17,864 bases of DNA from JBBRNH01 sp038230415 (GCA_038230415.1 JBBRNH010000100.1:1-17864), one strand, 5' to 3'; shown: positions 7,639 through 15,756, counted from the stretch's first letter. Numbers and translations are program-made. Notes: a model not told the origin generated them from the sequence alone.

Positions 7639-8521
7639 ATTCGGTCAGAAAAAAGTCAATAATCGCCTGTTTGTCACGCCCCGCGTTGCGCTGCACTTCC
7701 AACAGTTTGGCATCAACGAGGGTGCGATACCACAGCCCCTGCAAAAAATGCCAGACAAAACCCCGCCGACCGTCCAGAAAACCCAGCCGGGCTATGTATC
7801 GGTACAAAAAATACAGCACAGGCCGGGTAAACAGGGGTAACGACGCATACCGTTCTTTCAGATACCGTTTGCGGGCTTCCTGCGTTCCCCACAGCCGGGG
7901 TTCTACGCGCTCACTATCCTCAAAGTTATAGCGGATATTGAGCAGGTCAATCACTTCCCGTATTGCGTAATTGTTATGTTTTTGTGTCCACCACGTTAGG
8001 TTGTTCAGGTTGTGGTCAACCAAATCGTGCGCGAATTGGATACTGCGGCCCCGCGATAGTTTAATATGTTCGTCCATCCAGGTCTGTTCGCAGATGCCCT
8101 GCCCCTGCCGCCAGAGCCGCAGCAGCCAGATCGGGTAGTAGCCGCCGTGCCGAATCCAGCGGTCCATAAACAGCACCCGGCGTTTCACATACACACCGCT
8201 CACGTCGGCGGGCAAAGCGGGAAGTTTTTGGGTGATTTCCTGCGCCAGTTCGGGCAGGATGTACTCGTCGGCATCCATTCTGAGCAACCAGCCGGTGTTA
8301 AAGGGCGTGTTGGCAATCCCGAAATTGAACTGCGTGGCGTAGGTGGTCCAGGGGTTGTGCGTCACCACCGCCCCCAGCGAGCGGGCCAGGGCAACGGTGC
8401 TGTCGGTTGAGCCGGAGTCCACAATAAAGATACGGTCTGTTACCGGCAGCAGACTTCGCAGGCAGCGTTCGATGTGTTTCTCCTCGTTGTGGGTGAGAAT
8501 AATAACCGACAAATCAATCAT
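7607..8521 (-). CDS. Family 2 glycosyltransferase, WaaE/KdtX-like
   Basis: A 304-residue glycosyltransferase similar to the WaaE/KdtX group of lipopolysaccharide-core beta-glucosyltransferases. It opens with LSVIILTHNEEKHIERCLRS, has VDSGSTDST (34-42), the group's W..Y..QFNFGI stretch (58-69) and the metal-binding RMDADEYI (81-88), with a basic, aromatic C-terminal half (FVWHFLQGLWYRT) that may lie on the membrane. It is the first gene of the minus-strand cluster and is transcribed divergently from the secreted esterase across a 177-bp gap. Its stop overlaps the start region of the acetyltransferase. It probably adds a sugar to a lipid-linked glycan or lipid A core; the true substrate is unknown. 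Confidence 0.92.
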   Translation of the reverse strand: MIDLSVIILTHNEEKHIERCLRSLLPVTDRIFIVDSGSTDSTVALARSLGAVVTHNPWTTYATQFNFGIANTPFNTGWLLRMDADEYILPELAQEITQKLPALPADVSGVYVKRRVLFMDRWIRHGGYYPIWLLRLWRQGQGICEQTWMDEHIKLSRGRSIQFAHDLVDHNLNNLTWWTQKHNNYAIREVIDLLNIRYNFEDSERVEPRLWGTQEARKRYLKERYASLPLFTRPVLYFLYRYIARLGFLDGRRGFVWHFLQGLWYRTLVDAKLLEVQRNAGRDKQAIIDFFLTEYGKDLTAGVR

Positions 8522-8596
8522 GGAGCGTAATAAAATTGCAAGGACAAATTGATTCTACGGTCTTCACAATGTGTGATAAGCCGGAAAGAATTGGGT

Positions 8597-8603
8597 TACT
8601 TTG
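8597..8603 (+). promoter_or_regulatory. Candidate promoter element for the secreted esterase
   Basis: The 8522-8698 gap between divergent genes contains TACTTTG on the plus strand, one base short of TAnnTTTG, 95 nt before the esterase ATG. No -33 element is clear. On the minus strand only a one-mismatch TCAATTTG was found for the glycosyltransferase cluster. The gap must hold both promoters, but I cannot place them with confidence. Confidence 0.2.
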
Positions 8604-8698
8604 CCTTGAAATTACCCTGAAACAGCCACAATATTAGTACTTTTTTTAGATTCAGTCGCGCTCTGTTCCCAAACAACCCAATTTTTACTCAATTCTTT

Positions 8699-11600
8699 AT
8701 GAGACACTTCTGTTTACTTTGGCTACTCGCTGGCCTGTTACCCATTTGTGCATTGGCCCAGGCTCCAATTTTGTTCCAGACCCTGCCCGCCAACCTCCAA
8801 CTCTACCCCCGCAATGCCAACAATCAGGCCGACGTGCCAATTAGCGGCACCCTCACCGACGCTGCCTACGCCCGGGTATCGGTGGTGGTGTTGCGCGAGG
8901 GCCAACGCTGGAAATACGCCACGCAGTCGCCCACCTTTGCCAATGGCCGGGCCGCGTTTCGCCTGCCCGTTACCATTCAGGCCGAAGCCGCCGAATACAC
9001 GTTTCGGGTCTTCATCGCCAACAAAACCGATTCTGTATTGGTGGCCGAACGCCAGCGCGTTGTTTGTGGCGACGTGTATGTGCTGTATGGTCAGTCGAAC
9101 GCCGTGGCGTTGGCGGGTATCGAACAGTACCAGATTGACGACCGGCTGCTCCGCAACATCGCCATTCCGTATCAGTCGCCCAACCCCCGTGCCGAGGTTG
9201 CGTGGTATGCCAGCCGGCAGCCGTTTGGGAGTGTGGGTGTGCTGGGGTTAGAAATTCAGAAACTTATCCTCAAAAATCACGGCATCCCCACCTGTCTCAT
9301 CAACGGCTCGGAGGGGGGCGCACCCATCACTACGCTCACCCAGCGCGATTCTGTCGGGCTGAGTACGGCGTATGACAAACTACTTTTCAGGGTGAAGTGG
9401 GGCGGACTGCTGGGCAGCGTAAAGGGTATTATTTTTAAGCACGGCGAAAATGAAGCGGGTCTATCGCCGGCTGGCTACGATGCCAAATTCAAAACATTTC
9501 ACGATCAGCTCCGGCGCGATTTTGGCGCGGCACCCCGGCTCTACATCGGGCAGATCAATATTCTCGAATACCCGGTTGAGGGTGCGGGCGAGCTGCGTGA
9601 TTTTCAGCGTCGCACCAAACAGCTCTATCCCAACCTCGAAACCATTGCCACCGTTGGATCACCCGGCTACGACGGGATACATTACAACATGGACGGCAAC
9701 ATAAAAATCGCGTTTGAGCAATACCGGCAGCTTGCCCGTGATGTTTATGGCGCAACCGATGTCGCTCAAATCAACTCGCCCGATGTGCGTAAGGTGTTTT
9801 TTAATGCCCGGCGCGACTCCGTAACGCTCGTTTTCGATGCCGACCAGCGGATGCGATTCCCCAAAGACACGGTATATTATGATTTCATGCGCGGCACCGA
9901 AAACCGCATCCCAACGGCTAAATACCTCTATACCGACGGTCAATCGGGACTCGTGACGGGCGGGCGGGCCGAGGGGCAGCGCGTAATTCTGGGTCTGAAA
10001 CCGGGCGTTACGCCCGGCGCAATACCGGCCAAAACGCTTACCTATCTCCCGTCGTTTTTTCCGGTAGATGCCGCGTTCAATCAGTATAACGGGCCGCACC
10101 TGACCAACGGAAAGGGCATGCGGGCGTTCTCGTTCTACAACGTTCCGATTGCCGAGGGTCTGCCCGCCATTCTGACCTTGCAGGTGAGTGCGGGGGCGGG
10201 GCCGGGGCAAGTTTTGCTGACGTGGCCGGGGCCGGGGGTGTCGGTCGTTGTTGAGCGATCCATTGGTTCGGCGGCCAATTTTCAGGTATTGGCAACCGTT
10301 GCCGAGCGAATCACAACCTATACTGACGCGGCTTTGCCCAATCCGTCGGCCACGTATTATTACCGCGTCAGAGCAAACAGTGCCACCGCCGAGGGCGATT
10401 ACAGTCCGGTGGTAGCGGTGGCGATTTCTGGCACGGGGGGCGTGGTTACACTACCAGCTTCGCCCACAAACGTAGTGGCCGGGGCTACCTCGCCAACCAG
10501 CATTACGCTTTCCTGGCAGGATGTCGCCACTGACGAAACGGGTTATGAAGTCGAACGCGCTACGGCGGGCGGAACGTTTGTGCGGGTCAGTGTTCTGGGG
10601 CCAAACAGCGTGAGTTATACGGCTGATAATCTGACCGAAAACACGGCTTATAGCTTCCGGGTGCGGGCTGTGAATGCCGCCGGCAGTTCGGCATACAGCA
10701 ACACCGCCACCGTCTCCACGCCGTATAGTTTGCCAGCCGCGCCGACATCGTTGGTTGCCGGAGCCACCTCGCCCAACAGCATCACGCTGGTTTGGCAAGA
10801 CGTTGCCATCAACGAAACGGGCTATCAGGTGGAGCGCAGCACGGCGGGGGGGAGTTTCTCGCTAATCGCTTCATTACCAGTCAATAGCAACAGTTTTACC
10901 AATCCAAGTCTGGCCGAGAATACGGTGTATGCGTTCCGGGTACGGGCCATAAATCCAGCGGGCGGTTCGCCGTATAGCAACACGGCCACCGTCACCACGC
11001 CGTATAGCCTGCCAGCCGCGCCAACATCGTTGGTTGCCGGAGCCACCTCGCCCAACAGCATTACATTAGTTTGGCAAGATGTTGCCATCAACGAAACGGG
11101 CTATCAGGTAGAACGCAGTACGGCGGGGGGCAGTTTCTCGCTAATCGCTTCAGTACCCGCCAACAGCAGCACCTTTTCGGCTACCGGCCTGACCGAAAAC
11201 ACGGGGTATGTTTTCAGGATACGGGCCACAAACCCCGCCGGTGCATCGCCGTACAGCAACACGGCAACCGCTGTTACGCCGTATAGTTTGCCAGCCGCGC
11301 CGGGTTCGCTAACCGGGGCAGCCACTTCGCCCAACAGCCTTACACTGGCCTGGCAAGACGTTGCCATCAATGAAACGGGTTATCAATTAGAGCGCAGCAC
11401 GGCGGGGGGGAGTTTTTCGTTAATCGCTTCATTACCAGCCAACAGCATTGCTTTTTCGGGTACTGGTTTGGCCGAGAATACAGTGTATGCGTTCCGGGTA
11501 CGGGCCACAAATCCGGCGGGCGGTTCGCCGTATAGTAACACGGCCACCGTCACCACGCCGTATAGTTTGCCCCTCGGCCCGACATCATTAACGGCATCAC

Positions 11601-12103
11601 CCGCTACCACAACCAGTGTTTCGCTGACGTGGGAAGACATCGCCGTCAACGAAACGAGTTACGAGGTGGAGCGCAGCACCGGAACCGAAAACTTCTCGGT
11701 AGTGGCTGCGTTGCCGCCCAACAGCAGCAGTTTTGTGAGCGGGGGCCTTGCCGAAGGAACCGCTTACACGTTCCGGGTGCGGGCCGTGAATCCTGCCGGA
11801 GCCTCGCCATACAGTAATACCGTAACGTCGTTTCCGTTGATTCTTGGCATCGAACCGCCGATTGCCATTAAGCTGTATCCGAATCCGTTATCGGAAAGCC
11901 AAACGTTGACCGTAGAAGCCGAATCATTGACCATCAGCGGATTAGCACTTTACGATGCCACCGGACGCTTGGTGCGCGAGTGGCGCGGACTGCCGGTCAG
12001 CAAAACATACTGGTCGCTGTCGGGGGTGTCGGCGGGGTTGTATATTGTTGAGGTGCAGATGGCGGGCGATCTGGCTGTCCGTCGTAAACTCTTGATTCAT
12101 TGA
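8699..12103 (+). CDS. Secreted SGNH/sialate O-acetylesterase-like protein with FN3 repeats and T9SS tail
   Basis: A 1134-residue exported protein. Residues 1-20 form a signal peptide ending ALAQ. After a beta-rich stretch (about 25-120) comes a SASA/DUF303-type SGNH hydrolase domain: VYVLYGQSNA with nucleophile S133, a glycine block INGSEGGAP, the HGENEAG stretch with H248, and DGIHY with D325 and H328, so the catalytic set looks intact. The family deacetylates O-acetylated sugars such as sialic acids or xylans. Residues about 492-1046 hold six fibronectin type III modules, the last five in a 93-residue period. The C-terminus (about 1055-1134) is a type A T9SS sorting domain: LYPNP, LYDATGRLV, GLYIVEV and a basic end, predicting export through T9SS and cell-surface attachment or release. 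It is divergent from the polysaccharide cluster and 43 nt upstream of the formyltransferase gene. The sugar substrate is not known. Confidence 0.92.
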   Translation: MRHFCLLWLLAGLLPICALAQAPILFQTLPANLQLYPRNANNQADVPISGTLTDAAYARVSVVVLREGQRWKYATQSPTFANGRAAFRLPVTIQAEAAEYTFRVFIANKTDSVLVAERQRVVCGDVYVLYGQSNAVALAGIEQYQIDDRLLRNIAIPYQSPNPRAEVAWYASRQPFGSVGVLGLEIQKLILKNHGIPTCLINGSEGGAPITTLTQRDSVGLSTAYDKLLFRVKWGGLLGSVKGIIFKHGENEAGLSPAGYDAKFKTFHDQLRRDFGAAPRLYIGQINILEYPVEGAGELRDFQRRTKQLYPNLETIATVGSPGYDGIHYNMDGNIKIAFEQYRQLARDVYGATDVAQINSPDVRKVFFNARRDSVTLVFDADQRMRFPKDTVYYDFMRGTENRIPTAKYLYTDGQSGLVTGGRAEGQRVILGLKPGVTPGAIPAKTLTYLPSFFPVDAAFNQYNGPHLTNGKGMRAFSFYNVPIAEGLPAILTLQVSAGAGPGQVLLTWPGPGVSVVVERSIGSAANFQVLATVAERITTYTDAALPNPSATYYYRVRANSATAEGDYSPVVAVAISGTGGVVTLPASPTNVVAGATSPTSITLSWQDVATDETGYEVERATAGGTFVRVSVLGPNSVSYTADNLTENTAYSFRVRAVNAAGSSAYSNTATVSTPYSLPAAPTSLVAGATSPNSITLVWQDVAINETGYQVERSTAGGSFSLIASLPVNSNSFTNPSLAENTVYAFRVRAINPAGGSPYSNTATVTTPYSLPAAPTSLVAGATSPNSITLVWQDVAINETGYQVERSTAGGSFSLIASVPANSSTFSATGLTENTGYVFRIRATNPAGASPYSNTATAVTPYSLPAAPGSLTGAATSPNSLTLAWQDVAINETGYQLERSTAGGSFSLIASLPANSIAFSGTGLAENTVYAFRVRATNPAGGSPYSNTATVTTPYSLPLGPTSLTASPATTTSVSLTWEDIAVNETSYEVERSTGTENFSVVAALPPNSSSFVSGGLAEGTAYTFRVRAVNPAGASPYSNTVTSFPLILGIEPPIAIKLYPNPLSESQTLTVEAESLTISGLALYDATGRLVREWRGLPVSKTYWSLSGVSAGLYIVEVQMAGDLAVRRKLLIH
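10451..11836 (+). repeat. Five tandem FN3-encoding repeats, 279-bp period
   Basis: Units begin at 10451, 10730, 11009, 11288 and 11567; the first four are exactly 279 bp (93 codons) and the last slightly shorter. Each starts LPAAP or a variant and ends YSNTATVTTPYS or similar. Units at 10730, 11009 and 11288 are nearly identical over long stretches of DNA, so they are recent duplications or have been homogenised; the first and last units are more diverged. A sixth, unrelated-looking FN3 module (about 10172-10450) precedes them. Confidence 0.93.
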
Positions 12104-12146
12104 TTAATCCCAATGCTTGCTCATTGCTAACCATTCATTGTAAAAA

Positions 12147-12917
12147 ATGCGTTTACTGATTCTTACCCAGGATGATCCGTTTTATTTAGCCCGCAACATC
12201 AGCTACCTGCTCGACCACCTGCCGCCCTACGCCGAGGTGGTTGGCACGGTGGTGTTTGACGTGTCGCCGTTTGGCAGGCGCGAATCGTTTTCGGACAAAC
12301 TAAAAAAGACCTACCGGATTTTTGGCCCGGCGTTTTTTGTGCGCTACGGCATGAAGTACGTCTTGTCGAAACTGAATCCGGTCAACAATGTCCGTACCAT
12401 GCTGGCCGGGCGCGGTATTCCGCTCATCGAAATCGAAGGTAACATCAACAAAGACGAGAATTTAGATAAACTGCGAGCGTTCAAACCCGATCTGCTCGTG
12501 TCTATCGCGGGCAATCAGATTTTCAAGCGCAAACTCTTAGACACCGTTGCCACCAATGGCTGCATTAACCTGCACACGGCGTTGCTGCCCAAATACCGGG
12601 GGCTAATGCCGTCTTTCTGGGTACTGAAAAACGGCGAATCACAAACGGGCGTATCCGTATTTTTTGTGGATGAGGGCATTGACAGCGGCCCGATTTTGGT
12701 GCAGAAAACCATTCCCATAACGCCCGGTATGACTCAGGCCGACCTGATCGGCATTTCTAAAAAGGCCGGGATGGACGCGATTGTGGAGTCGGTGGAGAAA
12801 ATCCACAGCGGTCACTATGAACTGCTTGCCAACGATGCGGCCCAAATGACCTATTTCTCGTTTCCGACCGCCGACGATGTTCGGGCCTTCAAAAAAGCCG
12901 GGAAGCAGTTCTATTAA
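12147..12917 (+). CDS. Formyltransferase-fold protein
   Basis: A 256-residue protein with the formyl_trans_N fold shared by methionyl-tRNA formyltransferase, GART and sugar N-formyltransferases, which use N10-formyltetrahydrofolate. The catalytic triad residues are present: N141 and H143 in GCINLHTALLPKYRG and D179 in VDEGIDSGPI. Compared with Fmt it lacks the C-terminal OB-type tRNA-binding domain, and its first 110 residues are an unusual variant of the cofactor-binding half (opens MRLLILTQDDPFYLARN). That, and its place beside polysaccharide genes, favours formylation of an amino sugar or another small molecule over initiator tRNA, but no sugar aminotransferase is nearby to support it. It follows the secreted esterase by 43 nt through an AT-rich spacer and may be co-transcribed. 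Confidence 0.85.
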   Translation: MRLLILTQDDPFYLARNISYLLDHLPPYAEVVGTVVFDVSPFGRRESFSDKLKKTYRIFGPAFFVRYGMKYVLSKLNPVNNVRTMLAGRGIPLIEIEGNINKDENLDKLRAFKPDLLVSIAGNQIFKRKLLDTVATNGCINLHTALLPKYRGLMPSFWVLKNGESQTGVSVFFVDEGIDSGPILVQKTIPITPGMTQADLIGISKKAGMDAIVESVEKIHSGHYELLANDAAQMTYFSFPTADDVRAFKKAGKQFY

Positions 12918-13027
12918 TGATGGAACACTTGTTTGACCTGCTCCAGTATGAGGTTGACCAGTTGGACGGCATCCTCTGCACAATGCGGACCGTTGCTAAT
13001 CAGGTGTTTCAGTGGCGTAGTGTGTAG
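12917..13027 (+). CDS. Possible 36-residue small ORF, coupled to the formyltransferase
   Basis: An ATG overlaps the formyltransferase stop as TAATG and opens a 36-codon frame (MMEHLFDLLQYEVDQLDGIL near the start) ending at a TAG 21 nt short of the convergent DUF4270 stop. The TAATG junction is a common translational-coupling form, and the predicted peptide would be largely helical. I do not recognise it and there is no other evidence that it is expressed. Confidence 0.15.
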   Translation: MMEHLFDLLQYEVDQLDGILCTMRTVANQVFQWRSV

Positions 13028-13047
13028 TTCCGGCAGACTTGCCGACC

Positions 13048-14388
13048 CTACTTCTTCCCAATCGTTAGGTATAGCTTTAGCCGGATCCGGTCGTTGGCAT
13101 TGCGGCCATCGCCCAGTACCACCCGCTGTGGCGAAAGCGTCGGAATCTGCTGCCCGTTTGGTGAGACGGTAAGAATCAGGGCGCGGTTAGGAATTTGTTT
13201 CCGCAAAATGCTGCTGACATACTCAGTCAGGTTAAACAGATACCGATCAGGCAGGAGCGCGTCAGAACCGTCGATCTGGTAAAATGCCGTTGCCTGATTA
13301 CTTCCGGTTGTGCCACCCGGTACGGCCTGAAGCAATTCATTGGCCGCGTTTGTCTGCCACAGTACCAGTGCAGACGGCGGGTTGATGTTGTCGCGGACGT
13401 TCAGCCGAACGGGTTGAATAATAAGTTCGGCCCGGTTCACGCCCGCAAACCCGGCTGGTAATGGCAACGTACTCAGGCCGGGAATCGTGAGTCGGGTTCG
13501 CAGCCGGGCAATCGGACTGACAAAGGTGGTGCGGTTGGTTTGGTCGCTGCCAACGCTGCTTTGCCGGTTGGCAAGCCCCGCCAAACCCGCGCCCGTCACC
13601 TGATTCACCACGTAGCTGTAATGCACGAATGACAGCCCGAACCGAACACTCTGCCTGGTTTGGGTTGCGTCGTTATCGTGAAAATAAAGTACCAGCGCAC
13701 CCTGATTGGCCGCCAAGTTCAGGCCGAGTAATGTATTCGGTTGAGTACTACCCACCGGCGTTACGGGCGAGAAAGCAAATCCCGTCCAGAAGTTAGTCAT
13801 GGCTTCGTCGCTGTCAATAGTTGCGTCCACCAGCTTGTCAAAAAAATTCTTGCCCAATGCGTCGGCAAGCCGAATCCTGAGCAGCCGATTGTTTTCGTTT
13901 ACCGACGGCACAAACGTTTTTCTGGCCAAGGGCGCGGGCTGGTAGGCGGCTTTGTTGTCGTTATAATAAATGCGCGTGGGGAGCAGTCGGTTTGTCAGTT
14001 GGCTCACCTGCATGGTTACGGCGCGGGTGGTGTCGCCGTAGCGAAAGCCGTATGGTAATTCAAACACCAACGAATCGAAACGAGGTTGTATGCGGGTAGA
14101 TAGGTTTTGGCCCGCGAAGTTCACAGCGGCATAGCCCTCGGCAAACGTGCGGCCCGTTTGGGGGTCGTTCCATTGTCCAACCAGAATATTATTGTCAACG
14201 GAGGTAATAAATGTATCGGATAATACGGTAGCGGTCTGCACCGAAATCGTGTCAACCAACTGAATACTAAGCTCGGTGGGGGAGATAATGCCCTGCCCAA
14301 CGCCGGTATCGCCACTCTGACACGCAACTACACCCAGGCCAATGAAGGCCGGAAGCAAGAGCCGCGTAAAAAAACGTGTACTGTTCAT
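13048..14388 (-). CDS. DUF4270 family lipoprotein
   Basis: A 446-residue predicted lipoprotein: a signal peptide ends in the lipobox GVVAC with C23, and the residues after it (QSGDTG) suggest outer-membrane or surface sorting. The family pattern is visible in the early part: ISVQTATVLSDTFITS followed by NILVGQWNDPQTGRTFAEGY (68-87), the LVG.Y.DP.FG type motif of DUF4270. The rest is beta-rich and ends RIRLKLYLTIGKK. DUF4270 proteins are restricted to Bacteroidota and have no established function. The gene is third in an operon, starting 21 nt after the DUF4907 stop. It converges with the formyltransferase gene, and I see no strong terminator between them. Confidence 0.88.
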   Translation of the reverse strand: MNSTRFFTRLLLPAFIGLGVVACQSGDTGVGQGIISPTELSIQLVDTISVQTATVLSDTFITSVDNNILVGQWNDPQTGRTFAEGYAAVNFAGQNLSTRIQPRFDSLVFELPYGFRYGDTTRAVTMQVSQLTNRLLPTRIYYNDNKAAYQPAPLARKTFVPSVNENNRLLRIRLADALGKNFFDKLVDATIDSDEAMTNFWTGFAFSPVTPVGSTQPNTLLGLNLAANQGALVLYFHDNDATQTRQSVRFGLSFVHYSYVVNQVTGAGLAGLANRQSSVGSDQTNRTTFVSPIARLRTRLTIPGLSTLPLPAGFAGVNRAELIIQPVRLNVRDNINPPSALVLWQTNAANELLQAVPGGTTGSNQATAFYQIDGSDALLPDRYLFNLTEYVSSILRKQIPNRALILTVSPNGQQIPTLSPQRVVLGDGRNANDRIRLKLYLTIGKK

Positions 14389-14409
14389 GGAAGATCGAAG
14401 TGGGTCGTT

Positions 14410-14748
14410 TCAGTAAACGCCAAGTTGCGCCAATTCCTGGCGGGTAAGCGCGGGCGGAAACTGCCCCTGACGCATTTTTTCGGTAACGGCTTCGCCAACA
14501 GTGCGGGCCTGCTGCCGGGTAAGAAAGCTCCGGTTGCCGGCAAGCCCCGGTATAACAGGCTGATAGATAAGTGGTTTGCCGTCTCGTTTTATTTCGTATC
14601 CCCACCCGGCTTCGGTCTTGAACACGGCGGTTTCGTACTGAGGTTCGGGCTGGAAATAGTGAAACCCAAACCAGCCCAAACCGCCCACCACTGCCCCAAT
14701 CAGCAGAGCGTACCAGGGCCGAAAAAATCGGCCGGCCGGTTTAGTCAT
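14410..14748 (-). CDS. DUF4907 family membrane protein
   Basis: A 112-residue protein with one N-terminal membrane segment (about 13-31) and a small extracytoplasmic domain. The motif set AGWGYEIKRDGKPLIYQPVI (47-66), then a QARTVGEAV stretch and a terminal ELAQLGVY, agrees with what I recall of DUF4907, a small Bacteroidota family of unknown function. Its ATG lies inside the end of the Kelch gene (8-bp overlap, ATGACTAA), so translation is probably coupled, and it is followed after 21 nt by the DUF4270 gene. The tight spacing suggests that the three products act together at the cell envelope. The family name is from memory and less certain than the gene itself. Confidence 0.8.
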   Translation of the reverse strand: MTKPAGRFFRPWYALLIGAVVGGLGWFGFHYFQPEPQYETAVFKTEAGWGYEIKRDGKPLIYQPVIPGLAGNRSFLTRQQARTVGEAVTEKMRQGQFPPALTRQELAQLGVY

Positions 14749-15733
14749 TGTCTATCCGGGGAACACTGGGGTCGTATTCACGCAAATCGTCGAAAACACC
14801 CGTACCCAACACGCCCGACACCACGTAGCCTTTGTTACCAATGGCAAAACTAACCGGAAAAGCACGGGGGGTAAATTCAAACACGTTCATGTCGGCCCAG
14901 GTATCGGTTGACGGGTCGTAGCTGTAAAAATTGTTGTTGCCGTCGCCCTGACCCACGTACCCTTTGGTGCCAATCACAAAACTCGCGCCGTAACTCCGGG
15001 CAATGGCTAAATCATCGGGGAATCTGTTTTTCTCGTCCCAGCTATCGTTGGCCGGGTTATAAGCCCAGAGGTCTTTCTGAATAACGTTGTTGTTATTACC
15101 GAAGCCAACGTAGGCCACGTTATTGATAACCATTGCCATAGCCCCTACGCGCTTGGCTCCGCTGTAACTCGCAATGCGGCTCCAGGTGTTGGTGGCAGGA
15201 TCGTAGCCATAGAAATCTTTGGTGAAATTACCGCCATCGTTCCCCGTACCCACGTAGGCTTTGTTGTTAAGCGTAAACGCACAAGCCCCGTAGCGGCCCG
15301 TACCGGCATAATCGGCAATTTTTGTCCAGGCATTGGCGGTGGCATCGTAGCTATAAAAGTCTTTGAGCCGCGCACTGTTTACGTCTAATCCCAGACCGAT
15401 GTAGCCCTTGTTTCCAATAGAAAAACCGACACCCTGATAGCGGCCTGCGCCGGGGAAATCAGCCTTTTTCGTCCAGGTATTCCGGGTCTGATCATATTCC
15501 CAAAGGTCGCTCAGCCGGTCACGGTCAGAGTTAATGCCGGTGCTGATATAGGCTTTGGTACCGATTACGAAACCTGATGCGCCCTGCCGGGCCACACCTT
15601 CTAATTCAGAGCGATTCCGCCAGTTGCCCATGATTGTTACATCGGCAGACTTGCCACAGCCTACTAAAAACGAAGCACTCAATAATACCCCAAGGGCAAA
15701 GAAAGCAAGCGATTGTTGAATGGATTTACGCAT
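14741..15733 (-). CDS. Kelch-repeat lipoprotein
   Basis: A 330-residue predicted lipoprotein: signal peptide with lipobox LVGC (C26), then a short linker and about six Kelch-type repeats filling 35-325, which should fold as a beta-propeller. Repeats show the pattern of IGTKAYISTG / DLWEYDQTRNTWTK / RYQGVGFSIGNKGYIGLG / DFYSYDATANAW and so on, about 48 residues apart. Such propellers usually act as binding scaffolds or, less often, as enzymes (sialidase or galactose-oxidase-like); no catalytic set was recognised. It is the first gene of the operon with DUF4907 and DUF4270 and has a consensus -7 element just upstream. The low sequence variety of the repeats suggests a simple binding role; the ligand is unknown. 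Confidence 0.92.
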   Translation of the reverse strand: MRKSIQQSLAFFALGVLLSASFLVGCGKSADVTIMGNWRNRSELEGVARQGASGFVIGTKAYISTGINSDRDRLSDLWEYDQTRNTWTKKADFPGAGRYQGVGFSIGNKGYIGLGLDVNSARLKDFYSYDATANAWTKIADYAGTGRYGACAFTLNNKAYVGTGNDGGNFTKDFYGYDPATNTWSRIASYSGAKRVGAMAMVINNVAYVGFGNNNNVIQKDLWAYNPANDSWDEKNRFPDDLAIARSYGASFVIGTKGYVGQGDGNNNFYSYDPSTDTWADMNVFEFTPRAFPVSFAIGNKGYVVSGVLGTGVFDDLREYDPSVPRIDND

Positions 15734-15756
15734 GAATTCAGGTAGAAATGAAAGTA

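Noticed and set aside
10825..11649. Three equal 88-codon minus-strand frames spaced 279 bp apart inside the esterase gene
   Set aside because: They recur only because the FN3 repeats recur; the plus strand has the recognised domains.
13031..13044. Hairpin cggca-gact-tgccg between convergent gene ends
   Set aside because: Only 5 bp and no T-run on either strand.
12914..13070. Minus-strand frame past the DUF4270 stop encoding a helical-looking segment (PLKHLISNGPHCAEDAVQLV)
   Set aside because: It looks coding-like, but I found no start codon in this frame within roughly 40 codons upstream, and it overlaps the end of DUF4270 in a different frame. It could be a decayed gene but cannot be supported.
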